Positions 42,783-52,157 of a stretch of 64,000 nt of DNA are shown here, piece after piece. The stretch spans positions 20,444-84,443 of the forward strand of contig JADLAX010000004.1 of assembly GCA_020848035.1 (NCBI GenBank). Reading direction: 5' to 3'. Under the pieces are notes generated by a model. It was not told where the DNA came from. It saw nothing but the letters and a program-made list of their open reading frames with translations, and did no database searches. The translations under genes were made by a program, and so were the position numbers. Position 1 is the first letter of the stretch. Every line of letters begins with the position of its first letter. Source of the DNA: Anaerolineae bacterium. GTDB taxonomy: Bacteria > Chloroflexota > Anaerolineae > Promineifilales > Promineifilaceae.

Positions 42783-42867
42783 CAGATGAGATTGGCGATT
42801 AGCGATTGGAGATCGAACAAGATCTAATCTCCAATCCCCAGTTTCCAATCTCCCCGAAGGATAATTT

Positions 42868-44706
42868 ATGGCAGCCGTTACCCGTGGCCTCGACGCCGAG
42901 GCCTATGACCGCCAGTACCAGGACAAAGAGCTTTTACGGCGCATTTTGCGCTACTTTCGTCCGCATCGGCGCAAAGTAATCATTGTCACCATCTGCATTT
43001 TCCTCATGGCCTTGGCCGGGGCGGCGCTGCCGCTGATTGTGGCCAACAGCGTGGACGTGATGACCAGCGGGGCCGACGACAGGCTGGTGCCGCTGCTCAT
43101 TGGCGTGGTATTTTTCACCGGTATTGGCAACTGGGTGCTGAACTGGGTGCGCCGCCAGCTCACCTCGGAAGTCATTGCCGACGTCATCCTGGCCATGCGC
43201 CAGGATGCGTTTGCCTCGGCGGCCCGCCAGGATTTGTCGTTTTACGACGAGTTCAGCTCGGGGCGCATCGTCAGCCGCATCACCAGCGACACGCAGGAGT
43301 TTGGTGAGGTGATTGTGCTCAGCACCGACGTCATCAACCAGCTGGCGGTAGCGCTCATTTTGATCGTGACGCTGCTCACCATTGACCTGGGCCTGACGCT
43401 GCTGGTGCTGGCGATGGCTCCATTTGTGATTGCCGCCGCGTTAGCTTTCCGCAACCTGGCCCGAAAGGTCACGCAGCAAGGTTCGCGGGCGATGGGGGAA
43501 GTCAACAAAGCGATTCAGGAGTCGGTAACCGGGGTGCGGGTGGCCAAGAACTTTCGCCAGGAGCAGGCCATTTACAACGAGTTTGTGGACGTGAATCGGC
43601 AGGCGTACGGCATCAATGTGCGGCGTGGTTTTGTCATTGCCAATATTTTTCCCGTGCTGAACATTTTGTCAGGGATTGGTACGGCCGTTCTCATCTATTT
43701 CGGGGGTCGCAGCGCCGTGGCCGGAGCCATTACCGTGGCGGCCTGGTATCTGTTTGTGGCCACGATTGACCGCTTCTGGTTCCCACTGTCTAACCTGTCT
43801 GCCTTTTGGAGCCAGTTCCAGGCCGGGCTGTCGGCGTCGGAGCGGGTGTTTGCGCTGATGGACGTGGAAACGGCCGTACGCCAGACCGGCAGCGTCAAGC
43901 CACAGAATCTACGCGGCGAGATCGTCTTTGACAATGTCTCTTTCCGCTACTCTGAGCAGGAACAGGTGCTGGACGGCTTCTCGCTGCACATAACACCGGG
44001 CGAAAGCATCGCCCTGGTAGGGCACACCGGCGCGGGCAAGTCGAGCATCATCAAGCTCATCGCCCGCTACTACGAGTTCCAGGAAGGGGAAATTTGCATC
44101 GATGGACAGGACATTCGCAGTTTTGATTTAACAGCCTTTCGGCGGCAGATTGGCATTGTGTCGCAGGTGCCGTTTTTATTTGACGGCACGGTGGCGGAGA
44201 ATGTGAGATACGGCCGTCCCGCAGCCACAGACGCCGAGATCGAGGCAATGGCCCGCCGCATTGGCGAGGGGGAATGGCTGGAAACGCTGCCCAACGGCCT
44301 GGACAGCCAGGTGGGTGAGCGCGGCAGCCGCCTGTCGATGGGGCAGCGCCAGCTGGTGGCGCTGACGCGCGTGCTGGTGCAGTCGCCGCGCATTTTTGTG
44401 CTGGATGAGGCTACGGCCAGCGTAGACCCGTTCACCGAATCCCAAATTCAGCAGGCGCTCAACCTGATCATGGCCCACAGCACGGCGATCATCATTGCCC
44501 ACCGCCTGTCTACGGTGCGTGCCGCCGACCGCATCATTGTGCTGCAAAAAGGGCGCATCATCGAGCAAGGCAGCCACGAAAGCCTGATGGAGCAGGGCGG
44601 CCACTACGCCGAGCTCTACGACACCTACTTCCGCCACCAGTCGCCCAAGTACAGCGAAACCGTATCAAGCTGGCGCAAAGAAGCGAGTAGGGGCGGTAAT
44701 CGGTAA
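42868..44706 (+). CDS. ABC exporter half-transporter (MsbA-like)
   Basis: The 612-residue protein has a six-helix transmembrane domain (about 35-330) and a nucleotide-binding domain with Walker A GHTGAGKSS, Q-loop region GIVSQVPFLFDGTV, signature LSMGQRQ, Walker B RIFVLDEATASVD and switch His in IIIAHRLSTV. It should work as a homodimer or with a second half-transporter, but no partner is adjacent. Substrates of such exporters range from lipids to drugs and cannot be told here. GAAGGA precedes the ATG. Confidence 0.92.
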   Translation: MAAVTRGLDAEAYDRQYQDKELLRRILRYFRPHRRKVIIVTICIFLMALAGAALPLIVANSVDVMTSGADDRLVPLLIGVVFFTGIGNWVLNWVRRQLTSEVIADVILAMRQDAFASAARQDLSFYDEFSSGRIVSRITSDTQEFGEVIVLSTDVINQLAVALILIVTLLTIDLGLTLLVLAMAPFVIAAALAFRNLARKVTQQGSRAMGEVNKAIQESVTGVRVAKNFRQEQAIYNEFVDVNRQAYGINVRRGFVIANIFPVLNILSGIGTAVLIYFGGRSAVAGAITVAAWYLFVATIDRFWFPLSNLSAFWSQFQAGLSASERVFALMDVETAVRQTGSVKPQNLRGEIVFDNVSFRYSEQEQVLDGFSLHITPGESIALVGHTGAGKSSIIKLIARYYEFQEGEICIDGQDIRSFDLTAFRRQIGIVSQVPFLFDGTVAENVRYGRPAATDAEIEAMARRIGEGEWLETLPNGLDSQVGERGSRLSMGQRQLVALTRVLVQSPRIFVLDEATASVDPFTESQIQQALNLIMAHSTAIIIAHRLSTVRAADRIIVLQKGRIIEQGSHESLMEQGGHYAELYDTYFRHQSPKYSETVSSWRKEASRGGNR

Positions 44707-44760
44707 TCGGCGAAAGGTAATCGGTAATCGGGAGACCACTCACCCCTTCACCCCTTCACC
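44696..44760. repeat. Tandem GGTAATCGG and CACCCCTT repeats
   Basis: Four GGTAATCGG-type units (44696-44737) overlap the end of the exporter gene and are followed by CACCCCTT repeats. The first unit is also found inside the uracil-DNA glycosylase gene at 32601-32660, so it is a mobile or spreading short repeat family. Confidence 0.7.
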
Positions 44761-44771
44761 TTGTCACCCTG

Positions 44772-45434
44772 TCACGATTCGGGGGGAACGAGAAAATCGG
44801 CAGCGACCCAGCCTACCAGCCCTGTTTCGGTTTGCACCTGCTGCCAGAGCAGCCCATCGGCCGTTTCCTGAGCCTCTAGCAAGTTAAGCACGGTGCCATC
44901 GAGCAGCCACTCCAGCTGTTCGCCGCTGGTGCTGGGCGTGGCCCGTAGCCACACACCAACGCCACTGCTGACAACGGCCGTATCCCCCGCTGGCTCTGGG
45001 GTATTGCTGGGAACGGCCGTAGGCGCATCCGTCTCGCTGGGGGCTGTCGTGGGCAGTGGTGAAGGATCTTGCGGTGCAACTTCAACGGTGGGCGTGCTCA
45101 CCTGAACTTCAGGCAGATCGACAGGGGTCAGTGTCGGCTGGGGGGTGGGGCTTTCGGTGGCTTCCAGCAGCGCCGGTTCGGTGGGCGAAATAAGCGGTTC
45201 AACCGGGCGCGGCGTCAGGCCAAACGCGCCCAAAAAGATGAGAGCCACCACAATCGCCGCCAGGGCGCGAATTAAATCGATCTGCACCGCCTGGCGCGCC
45301 TGCTGGCGACCCACGTTGTAAGCATACTCGGTTGACTGTCCACGACGGACAACCGCTCGCCCCCCAAAAAATAACGCTGCCAAAACGGCCACTGCGGCCA
45401 CTCCGGCAAAGACAATGTTCAATACGGCCGTCAC
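44772..45434 (-). CDS. Membrane protein with SH3b-type domain
   Basis: The 220-residue protein starts at a GTG (45434), with GGAAGGAGG upstream. It has two transmembrane helices (about 5-25 and 57-75), a Pro/Thr/Ser-rich linker of about 75 residues and a C-terminal bacterial SH3-like domain (GVWLRATPSTSGEQLEWLLD, then LLWQQVQTETGLVGWVAADF). Such domains bind cell-wall peptides. It may be a wall-associated sensor or anchor; there is no enzyme domain. It lies 69 bp downstream of mazG on the same strand. Confidence 0.75.
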   Translation of the reverse strand: MTAVLNIVFAGVAAVAVLAALFFGGRAVVRRGQSTEYAYNVGRQQARQAVQIDLIRALAAIVVALIFLGAFGLTPRPVEPLISPTEPALLEATESPTPQPTLTPVDLPEVQVSTPTVEVAPQDPSPLPTTAPSETDAPTAVPSNTPEPAGDTAVVSSGVGVWLRATPSTSGEQLEWLLDGTVLNLLEAQETADGLLWQQVQTETGLVGWVAADFLVPPES

Positions 45435-45503
45435 ACTGCCTCCTTCCTGTACGTCAAGTTAAGCCCTACTTTAACCAACACAGGACCGTTTGGCAAGCTA
45501 ACA

Positions 45504-46946
45504 CTACTCGGTTAGATGCAGTTTCACTTCCTGCCACAGCGCTTCCAGGCTGTCCAAATCCATTTCGGCCAGCTTCATCTGGCGCATTTGGGCCAGTTTT
45601 TCCAGCGTTCTAAAGCGGCGGCTGAATTTAGCGTTGGCCTCCCGCAGGGCCGATTCGGCGTCGATGTCCAGCCATTTGGCTAGATTGACGGTGACAAACA
45701 GCAAATCGCCCAGCTCTTCCGCCCGGTGTTGGGGGGAAACGGCCGTTTGCAGCTCCACCACCTCTTCTTGCAGCTTCTCGTACACCCCGTCAATGCTGGG
45801 CCAATCAAAGCCCACCTTGCGCACCCGGCCTTGCAGCTTCTGCGAGTAAGCCAGGGCCGGCAGCGCCTGGGGAATGTTGTCCACCAATGACTCGGACCGA
45901 TCCGCCTTTTCCTGCGCCTTCAGCAGCTCCCAGTTGGCCACTACCTCAGCGCTGTCGCTCACCTGCCAGTCGCCCCACACATGCGGATGGCGGTACTTCA
46001 GCTTGGCGTCAATCCCGGCAATCACTTCCGCCAGGCGAAACTCTTCGGCTTCGCTGGCCATTTGGGTTTGCATCACCAAATGGTAGAGCACATCACCCAG
46101 CTCTTCACGCAGGCCGTCCATATCGTCTTCGTCCAGGGCCACCAGCACTTCGCTGGCCTCTTCCAGAAAACCGCTGCGCAGGCTTTGCGGTGTCTGCTCC
46201 TGATCCCAGGGGCAGCCATCCGGGCTGCGCAAGATGGCCACCGTTTCGGCCAGGGCGTTGAGGGTCGATGGCGTGGGCAGCGGTGGCACAAACAGGCTGG
46301 TGAGATGGCTCACCGCATCACTGCGGTCAATGGCGTACAGCGGCACCTGCTCAATGCTCTGATCATCGTCCCCCGCCTGGTGGATGAGGGTAACGGGGTG
46401 TTCGTCGGGGTAAACGGCCGTCAGCACCAATTTCAACTCACTGGCCAGCATCCGGCTGTACACCTGCCCCAACAGCAGCGGGAAGTCGGGATTGACGGGC
46501 GGGTAATGGTACTGGGCCACCTCGATGGCATCGAAGATTTGCACACCATCCATGCCGTCTTGATGAACGGCCGTTAAACACGGCTCCACAAAGCTCAACC
46601 CGGCCACCACTTCTACCGGCACACCGGCCGCCCCGGCCTGGGCCACCAGCCGCGTCACCGTGGACTCCCCCACAAAGGGGTGCCCCGGCACGGCGTAAAT
46701 GACCGGTTCGCGTTGGGCCAGCTCCAGCAGCTCGGCCACGATCGTTTCGTACACGCTCTCGAAGCTGTCGGCGGTATCATAGATGTGGTCAAAGCTGCGG
46801 CGCATCACGCTGGCGGGCAGATCGGCCACGGCCGGATGGCGCTCCGTGCGCAGGTAGACCACCTCTGCCTGGCTCAGCACGTCCCACGCAATTCGGGTGA
46901 GGAAACGGCCGTTGCCCGGCCCCAAGCCTACAATCGTAATTCCCAT
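45504..46946 (-). CDS. mazG: MazG nucleotide pyrophosphohydrolase with SAM-methylase-like domain
   Basis: The 480-residue protein resembles YabN/MazG fusions. Residues 1-215 form a tetrapyrrole (corrin/porphyrin) methylase-like domain starting ITIVGLGPGNGRFLT. A first MazG domain follows with CPWDQEQTPQSLRSGFLEEA and EELGDVLYHLV, and a second, shorter MazG-like part has EEVVELQT and EELGDLLFVTVNLA. MazG hydrolyses nucleoside triphosphates, removing damaged ones. The GGAGAGGGCAAAG site before the ATG is strong. A terminator separates it from rpsI. Confidence 0.92.
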   Translation of the reverse strand: MGITIVGLGPGNGRFLTRIAWDVLSQAEVVYLRTERHPAVADLPASVMRRSFDHIYDTADSFESVYETIVAELLELAQREPVIYAVPGHPFVGESTVTRLVAQAGAAGVPVEVVAGLSFVEPCLTAVHQDGMDGVQIFDAIEVAQYHYPPVNPDFPLLLGQVYSRMLASELKLVLTAVYPDEHPVTLIHQAGDDDQSIEQVPLYAIDRSDAVSHLTSLFVPPLPTPSTLNALAETVAILRSPDGCPWDQEQTPQSLRSGFLEEASEVLVALDEDDMDGLREELGDVLYHLVMQTQMASEAEEFRLAEVIAGIDAKLKYRHPHVWGDWQVSDSAEVVANWELLKAQEKADRSESLVDNIPQALPALAYSQKLQGRVRKVGFDWPSIDGVYEKLQEEVVELQTAVSPQHRAEELGDLLFVTVNLAKWLDIDAESALREANAKFSRRFRTLEKLAQMRQMKLAEMDLDSLEALWQEVKLHLTE

Positions 46947-46992
46947 CTTTGCCCTCTCCTACTCCATTTCTGGCGAAATGTTCTCGTAAAGC

Positions 46993-47022
46993 AAAAAGAC
47001 GAGAGCAAAGTCTCGCCTTTTT
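46993..47022 (-). terminator. Terminator of the ribosomal superoperon
   Basis: On the minus strand AAAAAGGCGAGA pairs with TCTCGTCTTTTT (one G.U pair) across a six-base loop and ends in five T residues. It lies 38 bp after rpsI and before mazG. Confidence 0.85.
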
Positions 47023-47059
47023 AATCAATCATTTGTCAGCCCAACAAGGACCAAACGAC

Positions 47060-47470
47060 TTAACGCTTGGTATAGGTTGGCGCTTTACGGGCACGCTTGA
47101 GACCTGGCTTTTTGCGTTCCTTAATGCGCGCATCGCGGGTCAGATGTCCCCCGGCACGCAAAGAACCGCGCAGGTTCTCGTCGTACTCCACCAGGGCACG
47201 GGCCAAACCCAAACGCACCGCGCCAGTCTGGCCGGTAATACCACCCCCGTCGATGTGGACACTCACGTCCATTTTGCCGATGAGGTTGGTATCGGACAGC
47301 GGGCCGGTCAGAGCCAGATAATCGCCAAAGCGCGGAAAGTATTCTTTTACGTCCTTGCCATTGACAACAAAGTTACCTGTGGCCTCGCCATCTGGATAGA
47401 TACGAACCCGAGCAGAGGCACGTTTACGGCGGCCAATTCCTTCGTAATAGCGTCTTGTTTCTTCTGCCAT
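47060..47470 (-). CDS. rpsI: Ribosomal protein S9
   Basis: The 136-residue protein of the 30S head has the family's RRYYEGIGRRKRASARVRIY start and ends in the typical basic tail LKRARKAPTYTKR, whose last residues reach the P-site tRNA. It lies 14 bp after rplM, the usual pairing, and is the last gene before the terminator. Confidence 0.97.
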   Translation of the reverse strand: MAEETRRYYEGIGRRKRASARVRIYPDGEATGNFVVNGKDVKEYFPRFGDYLALTGPLSDTNLIGKMDVSVHIDGGGITGQTGAVRLGLARALVEYDENLRGSLRAGGHLTRDARIKERKKPGLKRARKAPTYTKR

Positions 47471-47484
47471 CTTAACTTACTCTC

Positions 47485-47913
47485 CTACAGTTCCAACGGA
47501 ACAGGCTGCTGTGCCTGATGCGGATGCTCTTCACCCGCGTAAACCTTCAGCTTCTTAATCACCTTGCGACCCAGCTTATTTTTGGGCAGCATCCCACGAA
47601 CGGCCGCTTCAATTGGCCGAGTCGGGAACTGCTCCAGCTGATCGCGCAAGCTGATTTCGCTGAGGCCACCCGGATAACCCGAGTGCCGGTAATACATTTT
47701 TTGATCCATGCGACGACCCGTTACATGAATTTTTTCTGCATTGATCACAATCACATAGTCGCCACAGTCAACCGACGGGGAAAATCCGGGCTTGTGTTTG
47801 CCACGCAAAATAGAGGCCACCCGGGTCGCCAAACGACCCAACGTTTGGCCCTGGGCATCCACAATCACCCATTGGCGTTCCACCTCGGCCGGTTTTGTGA
47901 TGTACGTTCTCAT
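47485..47913 (-). CDS. rplM: Ribosomal protein L13
   Basis: The 142-residue 50S assembly protein shows [39 protein letters not shown] and [20 protein letters not shown], all diagnostic. It pairs with rpsI and follows truA by 58 bp. Confidence 0.97.
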   Translation of the reverse strand: MRTYITKPAEVERQWVIVDAQGQTLGRLATRVASILRGKHKPGFSPSVDCGDYVIVINAEKIHVTGRRMDQKMYYRHSGYPGGLSEISLRDQLEQFPTRPIEAAVRGMLPKNKLGRKVIKKLKVYAGEEHPHQAQQPVPLEL

Positions 47914-47971
47914 GCCGCTTTCTCCTAAACGTAACCCTTTGGTCTAGTCGTTCGCCCGATACACTCGTGGT

Positions 47972-48727
47972 TTACGCAGACCAGTTCAGATTCTCAAATG
48001 TTATAGAAACAAGATGAAGACCTTGTGGTGGCGCCACTGGGCCACATGCATCACGATTTTGGGCGTGAAATGCATTCACAAACTCTTCAATAGTCCAGGT
48101 TCCCTCGCCTACCAGCTTTAAGCTGCCCACAATGCTGCGCACCATCCGGTATAAAAAAGCGTTCGCCTCAATCCGAAAGGTTAACATTTCGTCCGAGCGC
48201 AGCCAGCTGGCCTCATAAACTTCCCGCACAAAGTTGTTGCCCTGTGGCGGTTGGCCAAATGTGGCAAAGTTGTGTGAGCCTGACAGCACTTGCGCCGCCA
48301 GATTCATGCTTTGTTCGTCCAGCTTTTTGTGCACATGCCAGCAAAAACGGCGCTTTAAAGGCGGCCGTATCGGGCCATCGTGAATGTAATATTCATAAGC
48401 CCGGCGCTGCGCATCATACCGTGGATGAAAGGCGGAGGGTACCTGTTTCAGTTGTAAAATTGCAATATCGTCAGGCAGATTGGCGTTGATCGCTTTTTGC
48501 AAAACCTCGCCACCGTGCTGCCATTCCAAAGAAAAAGTAACAACCTGCCCAACTGCGTGAACACCACTGTCGGTTCGTCCTGAGCCAAGCAACGTAACGG
48601 GTTGGCGGGCTAGCTGGCTCAGAACCTCTTCAAGCGTGCTCTGTATGGTTGGCTGGCTTTCAATTTGTCGCTGAAAGCCATAATACTCTGTGCCATCATA
48701 GGCAAGCAGAGCCGCAAAACGGGGCAA
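47972..48727 (-). CDS. truA: tRNA pseudouridine synthase A
   Basis: TruA makes pseudouridine at positions 38-40 of the tRNA anticodon stem. The 251-residue enzyme has the catalytic Asp in GSGRTDSGVHAVGQ, plus AYDGTEYYGFQRQ and FLYRMVRSIVGSL. Length is normal. It starts 3 bp after the rplQ stop and is embedded in the ribosomal operon, a common arrangement. Confidence 0.96.
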   Translation of the reverse strand: MPRFAALLAYDGTEYYGFQRQIESQPTIQSTLEEVLSQLARQPVTLLGSGRTDSGVHAVGQVVTFSLEWQHGGEVLQKAINANLPDDIAILQLKQVPSAFHPRYDAQRRAYEYYIHDGPIRPPLKRRFCWHVHKKLDEQSMNLAAQVLSGSHNFATFGQPPQGNNFVREVYEASWLRSDEMLTFRIEANAFLYRMVRSIVGSLKLVGEGTWTIEEFVNAFHAQNRDACGPVAPPQGLHLVSITFENLNWSA

Positions 48728-48730
48728 GCA

Positions 48731-49159
48731 CTACTCCTTGTCGACCAACATGAGGAGCGCCATATCGGCATTGTCCCCAGACCGTTTGCCAATTTTGACC
48801 ATACGGGTGTAACCACCGGGACGGTCCGCAAAGCGTGGTGCGATGTCATCAAAGAGCTTCTTAACAACATCAACGTCTTCCACGTCTCCATCCTCGTCAA
48901 TGGCCTGGCGGAAGCGAGCAATGCGTGCTGCCACCAGACGGCGGGCGTGAACGGTATTGGCGGGGTTTTGTTCCCCTTTAACCAGGCCACGTTTGGCCAT
49001 GGTGATAATTTTCTCAGCTGCCGGGCGAAGCATTCTCGCCTTGGCTTCTGTGGTCAGAACTTGTTCGTGGGTGATGAGCTCTGCAATCAAGTTTTTACGC
49101 AGGGCTTTACGGTGTGCAGTATCTCGACCCAGTCTACGACCGCTTACTCTGTGTCGCAT
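48731..49159 (-). CDS. rplQ: Ribosomal protein L17
   Basis: The 142-residue protein lies near the peptide exit tunnel. RHRVSGRRLGRDTAHRKALR and LITHEQVLTTEAKA identify it. It is slightly longer than the E. coli protein (127), with an insertion around IDEDGDVEDVDVVKKLFDD. It follows rpoA by 36 bp, as usual. Confidence 0.96.
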   Translation of the reverse strand: MRHRVSGRRLGRDTAHRKALRKNLIAELITHEQVLTTEAKARMLRPAAEKIITMAKRGLVKGEQNPANTVHARRLVAARIARFRQAIDEDGDVEDVDVVKKLFDDIAPRFADRPGGYTRMVKIGKRSGDNADMALLMLVDKE

Positions 49160-49195
49160 GATGTATACCTCATTTGTGGGGAGAACGGCCGTTAC

Positions 49196-50164
49196 CTAAA
49201 TAGCGGCCGTTTCACCTTCTTCATCTTTCAAAAAACCTTTGGCGCGCAGTTGATCCTTCAATTCATCCAGGGATTTTTCACCAAAGTTACGGATGGCCAG
49301 CATGGTTTCTTCGCCACGCTCCAACATATCCAGCATTTCACCAACTTTGGTAATGCCCGTGCGCTTCAAGGAGTTGAACACACGCACGCTCAGATCAAGC
49401 TGCTCAATCGGCGTGTCATAAATTTCATTCGGGATGGCGCCTTCTTCTTCTTCTTCTACCTCAATGGGCATGAAGGTTTCTTCGCTCACACCAGCAATCG
49501 GGCGCAAATATTGCATCATGATTTGCGCCGACTGGGCCAGCGATTCTTCTGGCTTAATGGTGCCATCGGTCCAGATTTGCATGACCACGCGATCATAATC
49601 GGCCGCCTGCCCCACGCGCGTTTTTTCTACTTCGTAGCCAACGCGGCGAATCGGGCTGAAGATTGCATCAACCGGCAGCTCACCGATGGGCAGGCGTCCC
49701 CGCTCTTCAGCTGGGGAGTAACCACGCCCGGTTTCGGCCGTCATTTCAATTTCCAGGAACGCATCATCGGAATCGACGGTGAACAGGTACAGTTCCGGGT
49801 TGATGATTTCCACTTCTGGCGGCGTCTGAATATCGGCGGCCGTCACGGTGCCCGCGCCGTGAACCTCCAGGCGCAGTCGGGCGGTGTCGGTGCCGTGCAG
49901 CTTCAGGCGCAGCTGTTTAATGTGCAGGATTAACTGCATCATATCTTCGCGCACATGTTCAATCGCCGAAAATTCATGCGGCACATCGGTCACGCGAATC
50001 GACGTAATGGCAGCCCCCGGCAATGATGCAAGCAAGACGCGGCGCAGAGCGTTGCCCAAGGTGGTGCCATACCCTCTTTCCATAGGCCCGAGGATAAAAC
50101 GGCCGTATTCACGCGACATCGCGGTACTTTCAATTTTGGGCAGTATAAGGTTACTAATAGCCAA
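49196..50164 (-). CDS. rpoA: RNA polymerase alpha subunit
   Basis: The 322-residue protein has the N-terminal dimerisation domain (GRFILGPMERGYGTTLGNAL, then RRVLLASLPGAAI) that nucleates polymerase assembly, an acidic linker (IEVEEEEEGAIP) and the C-terminal domain (LDLSVRVFNSLKRTGITKVG, then RNFGEKSLDEL) that binds UP elements and activators. It lies in the usual rpsD-rpoA-rplQ order. Confidence 0.97.
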   Translation of the reverse strand: MAISNLILPKIESTAMSREYGRFILGPMERGYGTTLGNALRRVLLASLPGAAITSIRVTDVPHEFSAIEHVREDMMQLILHIKQLRLKLHGTDTARLRLEVHGAGTVTAADIQTPPEVEIINPELYLFTVDSDDAFLEIEMTAETGRGYSPAEERGRLPIGELPVDAIFSPIRRVGYEVEKTRVGQAADYDRVVMQIWTDGTIKPEESLAQSAQIMMQYLRPIAGVSEETFMPIEVEEEEEGAIPNEIYDTPIEQLDLSVRVFNSLKRTGITKVGEMLDMLERGEETMLAIRNFGEKSLDELKDQLRAKGFLKDEEGETAAI

Positions 50165-50203
50165 CGTACATACCTCCCTATGCTAGGCTCAGGACGGTCA
50201 AAA

Positions 50204-50845
50204 TTACCGCCGGGAGTAATATTCAACAACTAACTGCTCATTGATAGAGACATCAATGTCATCGCGAGCAGGTAAATTCACGACTTTTGCGGAAACGTTA
50301 CGCACGTCCAGGTTCAGCCAACGCGGAACCTGGCGATCATCCAAATTTTCGCGCAGCACCTTAAAATAGGATTTCCGCATGCTTTCAGGGCGAATCGCCA
50401 CCACATCTCCAGCCGAGACCAGCGCCGACGGCACACCTGTTTTACGGCCGTTAATCGTTACGTGGCCATGCTGCACCAGCTGCCGAGCCTGAGCGCGAGA
50501 ATCTGCCCACCCCAACCGATACACAACGTTATCGAGACGGGTTTCCAGAATGACCAACAGGTTGGTACCCGTCAGACCCACTCGCTGCGTAGCGCGACGG
50601 AAATAGCGGTTAAACTGCCGCTCCAACACGCCGTAAATACGACGCGCCTTTTGCTTTTCACGTAACTGAAGCAAATAGTCAGAAGCACGCCCCCGACGGA
50701 ACTGATTGTCACGACCATGTTCCCCAGGGGGATATGACCGACGCTCAAAAGAGCATTTGGGCGTCAAACAACGCGACCCTTTTAAAAACAGCTTTTCGCC
50801 TTCGCGGCGACAAAGCTTACATACTGGACCAGAATACCTTGCCAA
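50204..50845 (-). CDS. rpsD: Ribosomal protein S4
   Basis: This 213-residue primary 16S rRNA-binding protein starts with the zinc-type motif [20 protein letters not shown] and [11 protein letters not shown], and has the S4 domain [20 protein letters not shown]. The start is taken as the TTG at 50845: ACGGAGG lies 5 bases upstream and ARYSGPVC matches the family N-terminus. A longer frame from 50863 would put the ribosome binding site inside the gene. Confidence 0.96.
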   Translation of the reverse strand: MARYSGPVCKLCRREGEKLFLKGSRCLTPKCSFERRSYPPGEHGRDNQFRRGRASDYLLQLREKQKARRIYGVLERQFNRYFRRATQRVGLTGTNLLVILETRLDNVVYRLGWADSRAQARQLVQHGHVTINGRKTGVPSALVSAGDVVAIRPESMRKSYFKVLRENLDDRQVPRWLNLDVRNVSAKVVNLPARDDIDVSINEQLVVEYYSRR

Positions 50846-50979
50846 CTTAACCTCCGTAATCAAGCTAAAATGAGAGGTTTACAGGTGTGGCACACCCCTT
50901 CGTCCCTCTCAAAAATAATAAGATGTCAAAAATTTTGGAAAACAACACTGCGACTTCCCATCGCAGTGGGTAAAACAAA

Positions 50980-51372
50980 TTAGACGCGACGCTTTTTCTT
51001 GGGACGGCACCCGTTGTGGGGCACCGGCGTAATATCGCGAATACTCTTCACCCGAATCCCAGAAGCCTGCAAAGAACGAATTGCCTGCTCGCGACCTGGG
51101 CCAGGGCCTTTTACGATCACATCAATTTCCTGCATACCACTTTCCTGGGCAATGCGAGCGGCCGTTTGGGCAGCCAAACGCGCTGCATACGGCGTACTCT
51201 TACGGGAGCCCTTGAAGCCGGAGTTACCGGCGCTGGACCAGGAAACCGTGTTGCCACCCAAATCGGTGATGGTGACAATGGTGTTATTGAAAGTGGCAAA
51301 GATGTGTGCCTGACCTTGAGGCACCATCCGCTTCACTTTTTTACGTGTCTGTGACTGTCTTCTACGTCCCAT
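50980..51372 (-). CDS. rpsK: Ribosomal protein S11
   Basis: The 130-residue protein of the 30S platform has [32 protein letters not shown] and the C-terminal [11 protein letters not shown]. It follows rpsM by 83 bp. The 134-bp gap to rpsD is longer than most gaps in the operon and holds no gene. Confidence 0.97.
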   Translation of the reverse strand: MGRRRQSQTRKKVKRMVPQGQAHIFATFNNTIVTITDLGGNTVSWSSAGNSGFKGSRKSTPYAARLAAQTAARIAQESGMQEIDVIVKGPGPGREQAIRSLQASGIRVKSIRDITPVPHNGCRPKKKRRV

Positions 51373-51455
51373 TCCGTCTCCTAAAACCTAAACTTTAAGA
51401 TGGGACGGCCGTTGCAGGGCAACGGCCGTATCCCACCCCAACAAGTCAACTAAAA

Positions 51456-51836
51456 TTATTTGCCCTTACGACGGCCGCGCCCGGCCACCGTCTTCTTGGG
51501 GCCTTTGCGCGAGCGCGCATTGGTCTTGGTCCGCTGGCCATGCACCGGCAAATGACGACGATGGCGCAAACCACGATAGCAGCCAATTTCCGTCAGGCGC
51601 TTGATGTTCATCGCCACTTCACGCCGCAGATCACCTTCCACCACATATTCGCCGTCGATGATCTGGCGCAGCTGCGTCACTTCAGCCTCAGACAAATCCT
51701 GAACGCGTGTGTTGGGATCGACACCCGCCTTTTCCAGGATTGACTGGCTGGTAGTTCTACCAATGCCATAAATGTAAGTGAGGCTAATTTCAACCCGCTT
51801 ATTACGGGGAATATCCACACCAGCAATACGTGCCAT
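51456..51836 (-). CDS. rpsM: Ribosomal protein S13
   Basis: The 126-residue 30S head protein, which contacts the P-site tRNA and 5S side of the 50S, shows [31 protein letters not shown] and [20 protein letters not shown] with a basic tail. It is 63 bp after rpmJ. Confidence 0.97.
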   Translation of the reverse strand: MARIAGVDIPRNKRVEISLTYIYGIGRTTSQSILEKAGVDPNTRVQDLSEAEVTQLRQIIDGEYVVEGDLRREVAMNIKRLTEIGCYRGLRHRRHLPVHGQRTKTNARSRKGPKKTVAGRGRRKGK

Positions 51837-51899
51837 AATTCCTCCAAAAATCCTTACGAGACAACTCTACGCCTGGTCTTAACCAGACGCAGCTCATAG

Positions 51900-52013
51900 T
51901 TAGCCCTGACGCTGCTTATGGTTTGGGTCTACGCAGATAACGCGCACAACCCCTTTGCGCTTGATAATTTTGCACTTTGGGCAACGACGTTTAACAGACG
52001 CTGTTACTTTCAT
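51900..52013 (-). CDS. rpmJ: Ribosomal protein L36
   Basis: A short frame encodes a 37-residue L36: [20 protein letters not shown], then [17 protein letters not shown]. The zinc ligands Cys, Cys, Cys and His are all present, so this is the zinc-binding form. It directly precedes rpsM, as expected. infA, which normally lies just upstream, is absent. Confidence 0.95.
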   Translation of the reverse strand: MKVTASVKRRCPKCKIIKRKGVVRVICVDPNHKQRQG

Positions 52014-52157
52014 CTCTCGCTCCTACAACAGTCTCACAATCTAAGACTGTTTCTCAGTTCATTTCTGGTAACCAATGTTTGCGAATGAGTAGTTTTGGGC
52101 TGTGTCCAAAGCAATCTACTATTTTGCCATTGATTCGCTATTCTGTCCAGAAACTGA
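52014..52157 (-). other. Gap where map and infA are normally found
   Basis: Between adk and rpmJ most bacteria encode methionine aminopeptidase and initiation factor IF-1. This 144-bp gap is too short for either (IF-1 alone needs about 220 bp), and no IF-1-like sequence is visible in any frame. Confidence 0.8.

Noticed and set aside
44696..44760. CRISPR-like array or origin iterons
   Set aside because: Units of 9 bp are too short for CRISPR, spacing is irregular, and no replication gene lies nearby.
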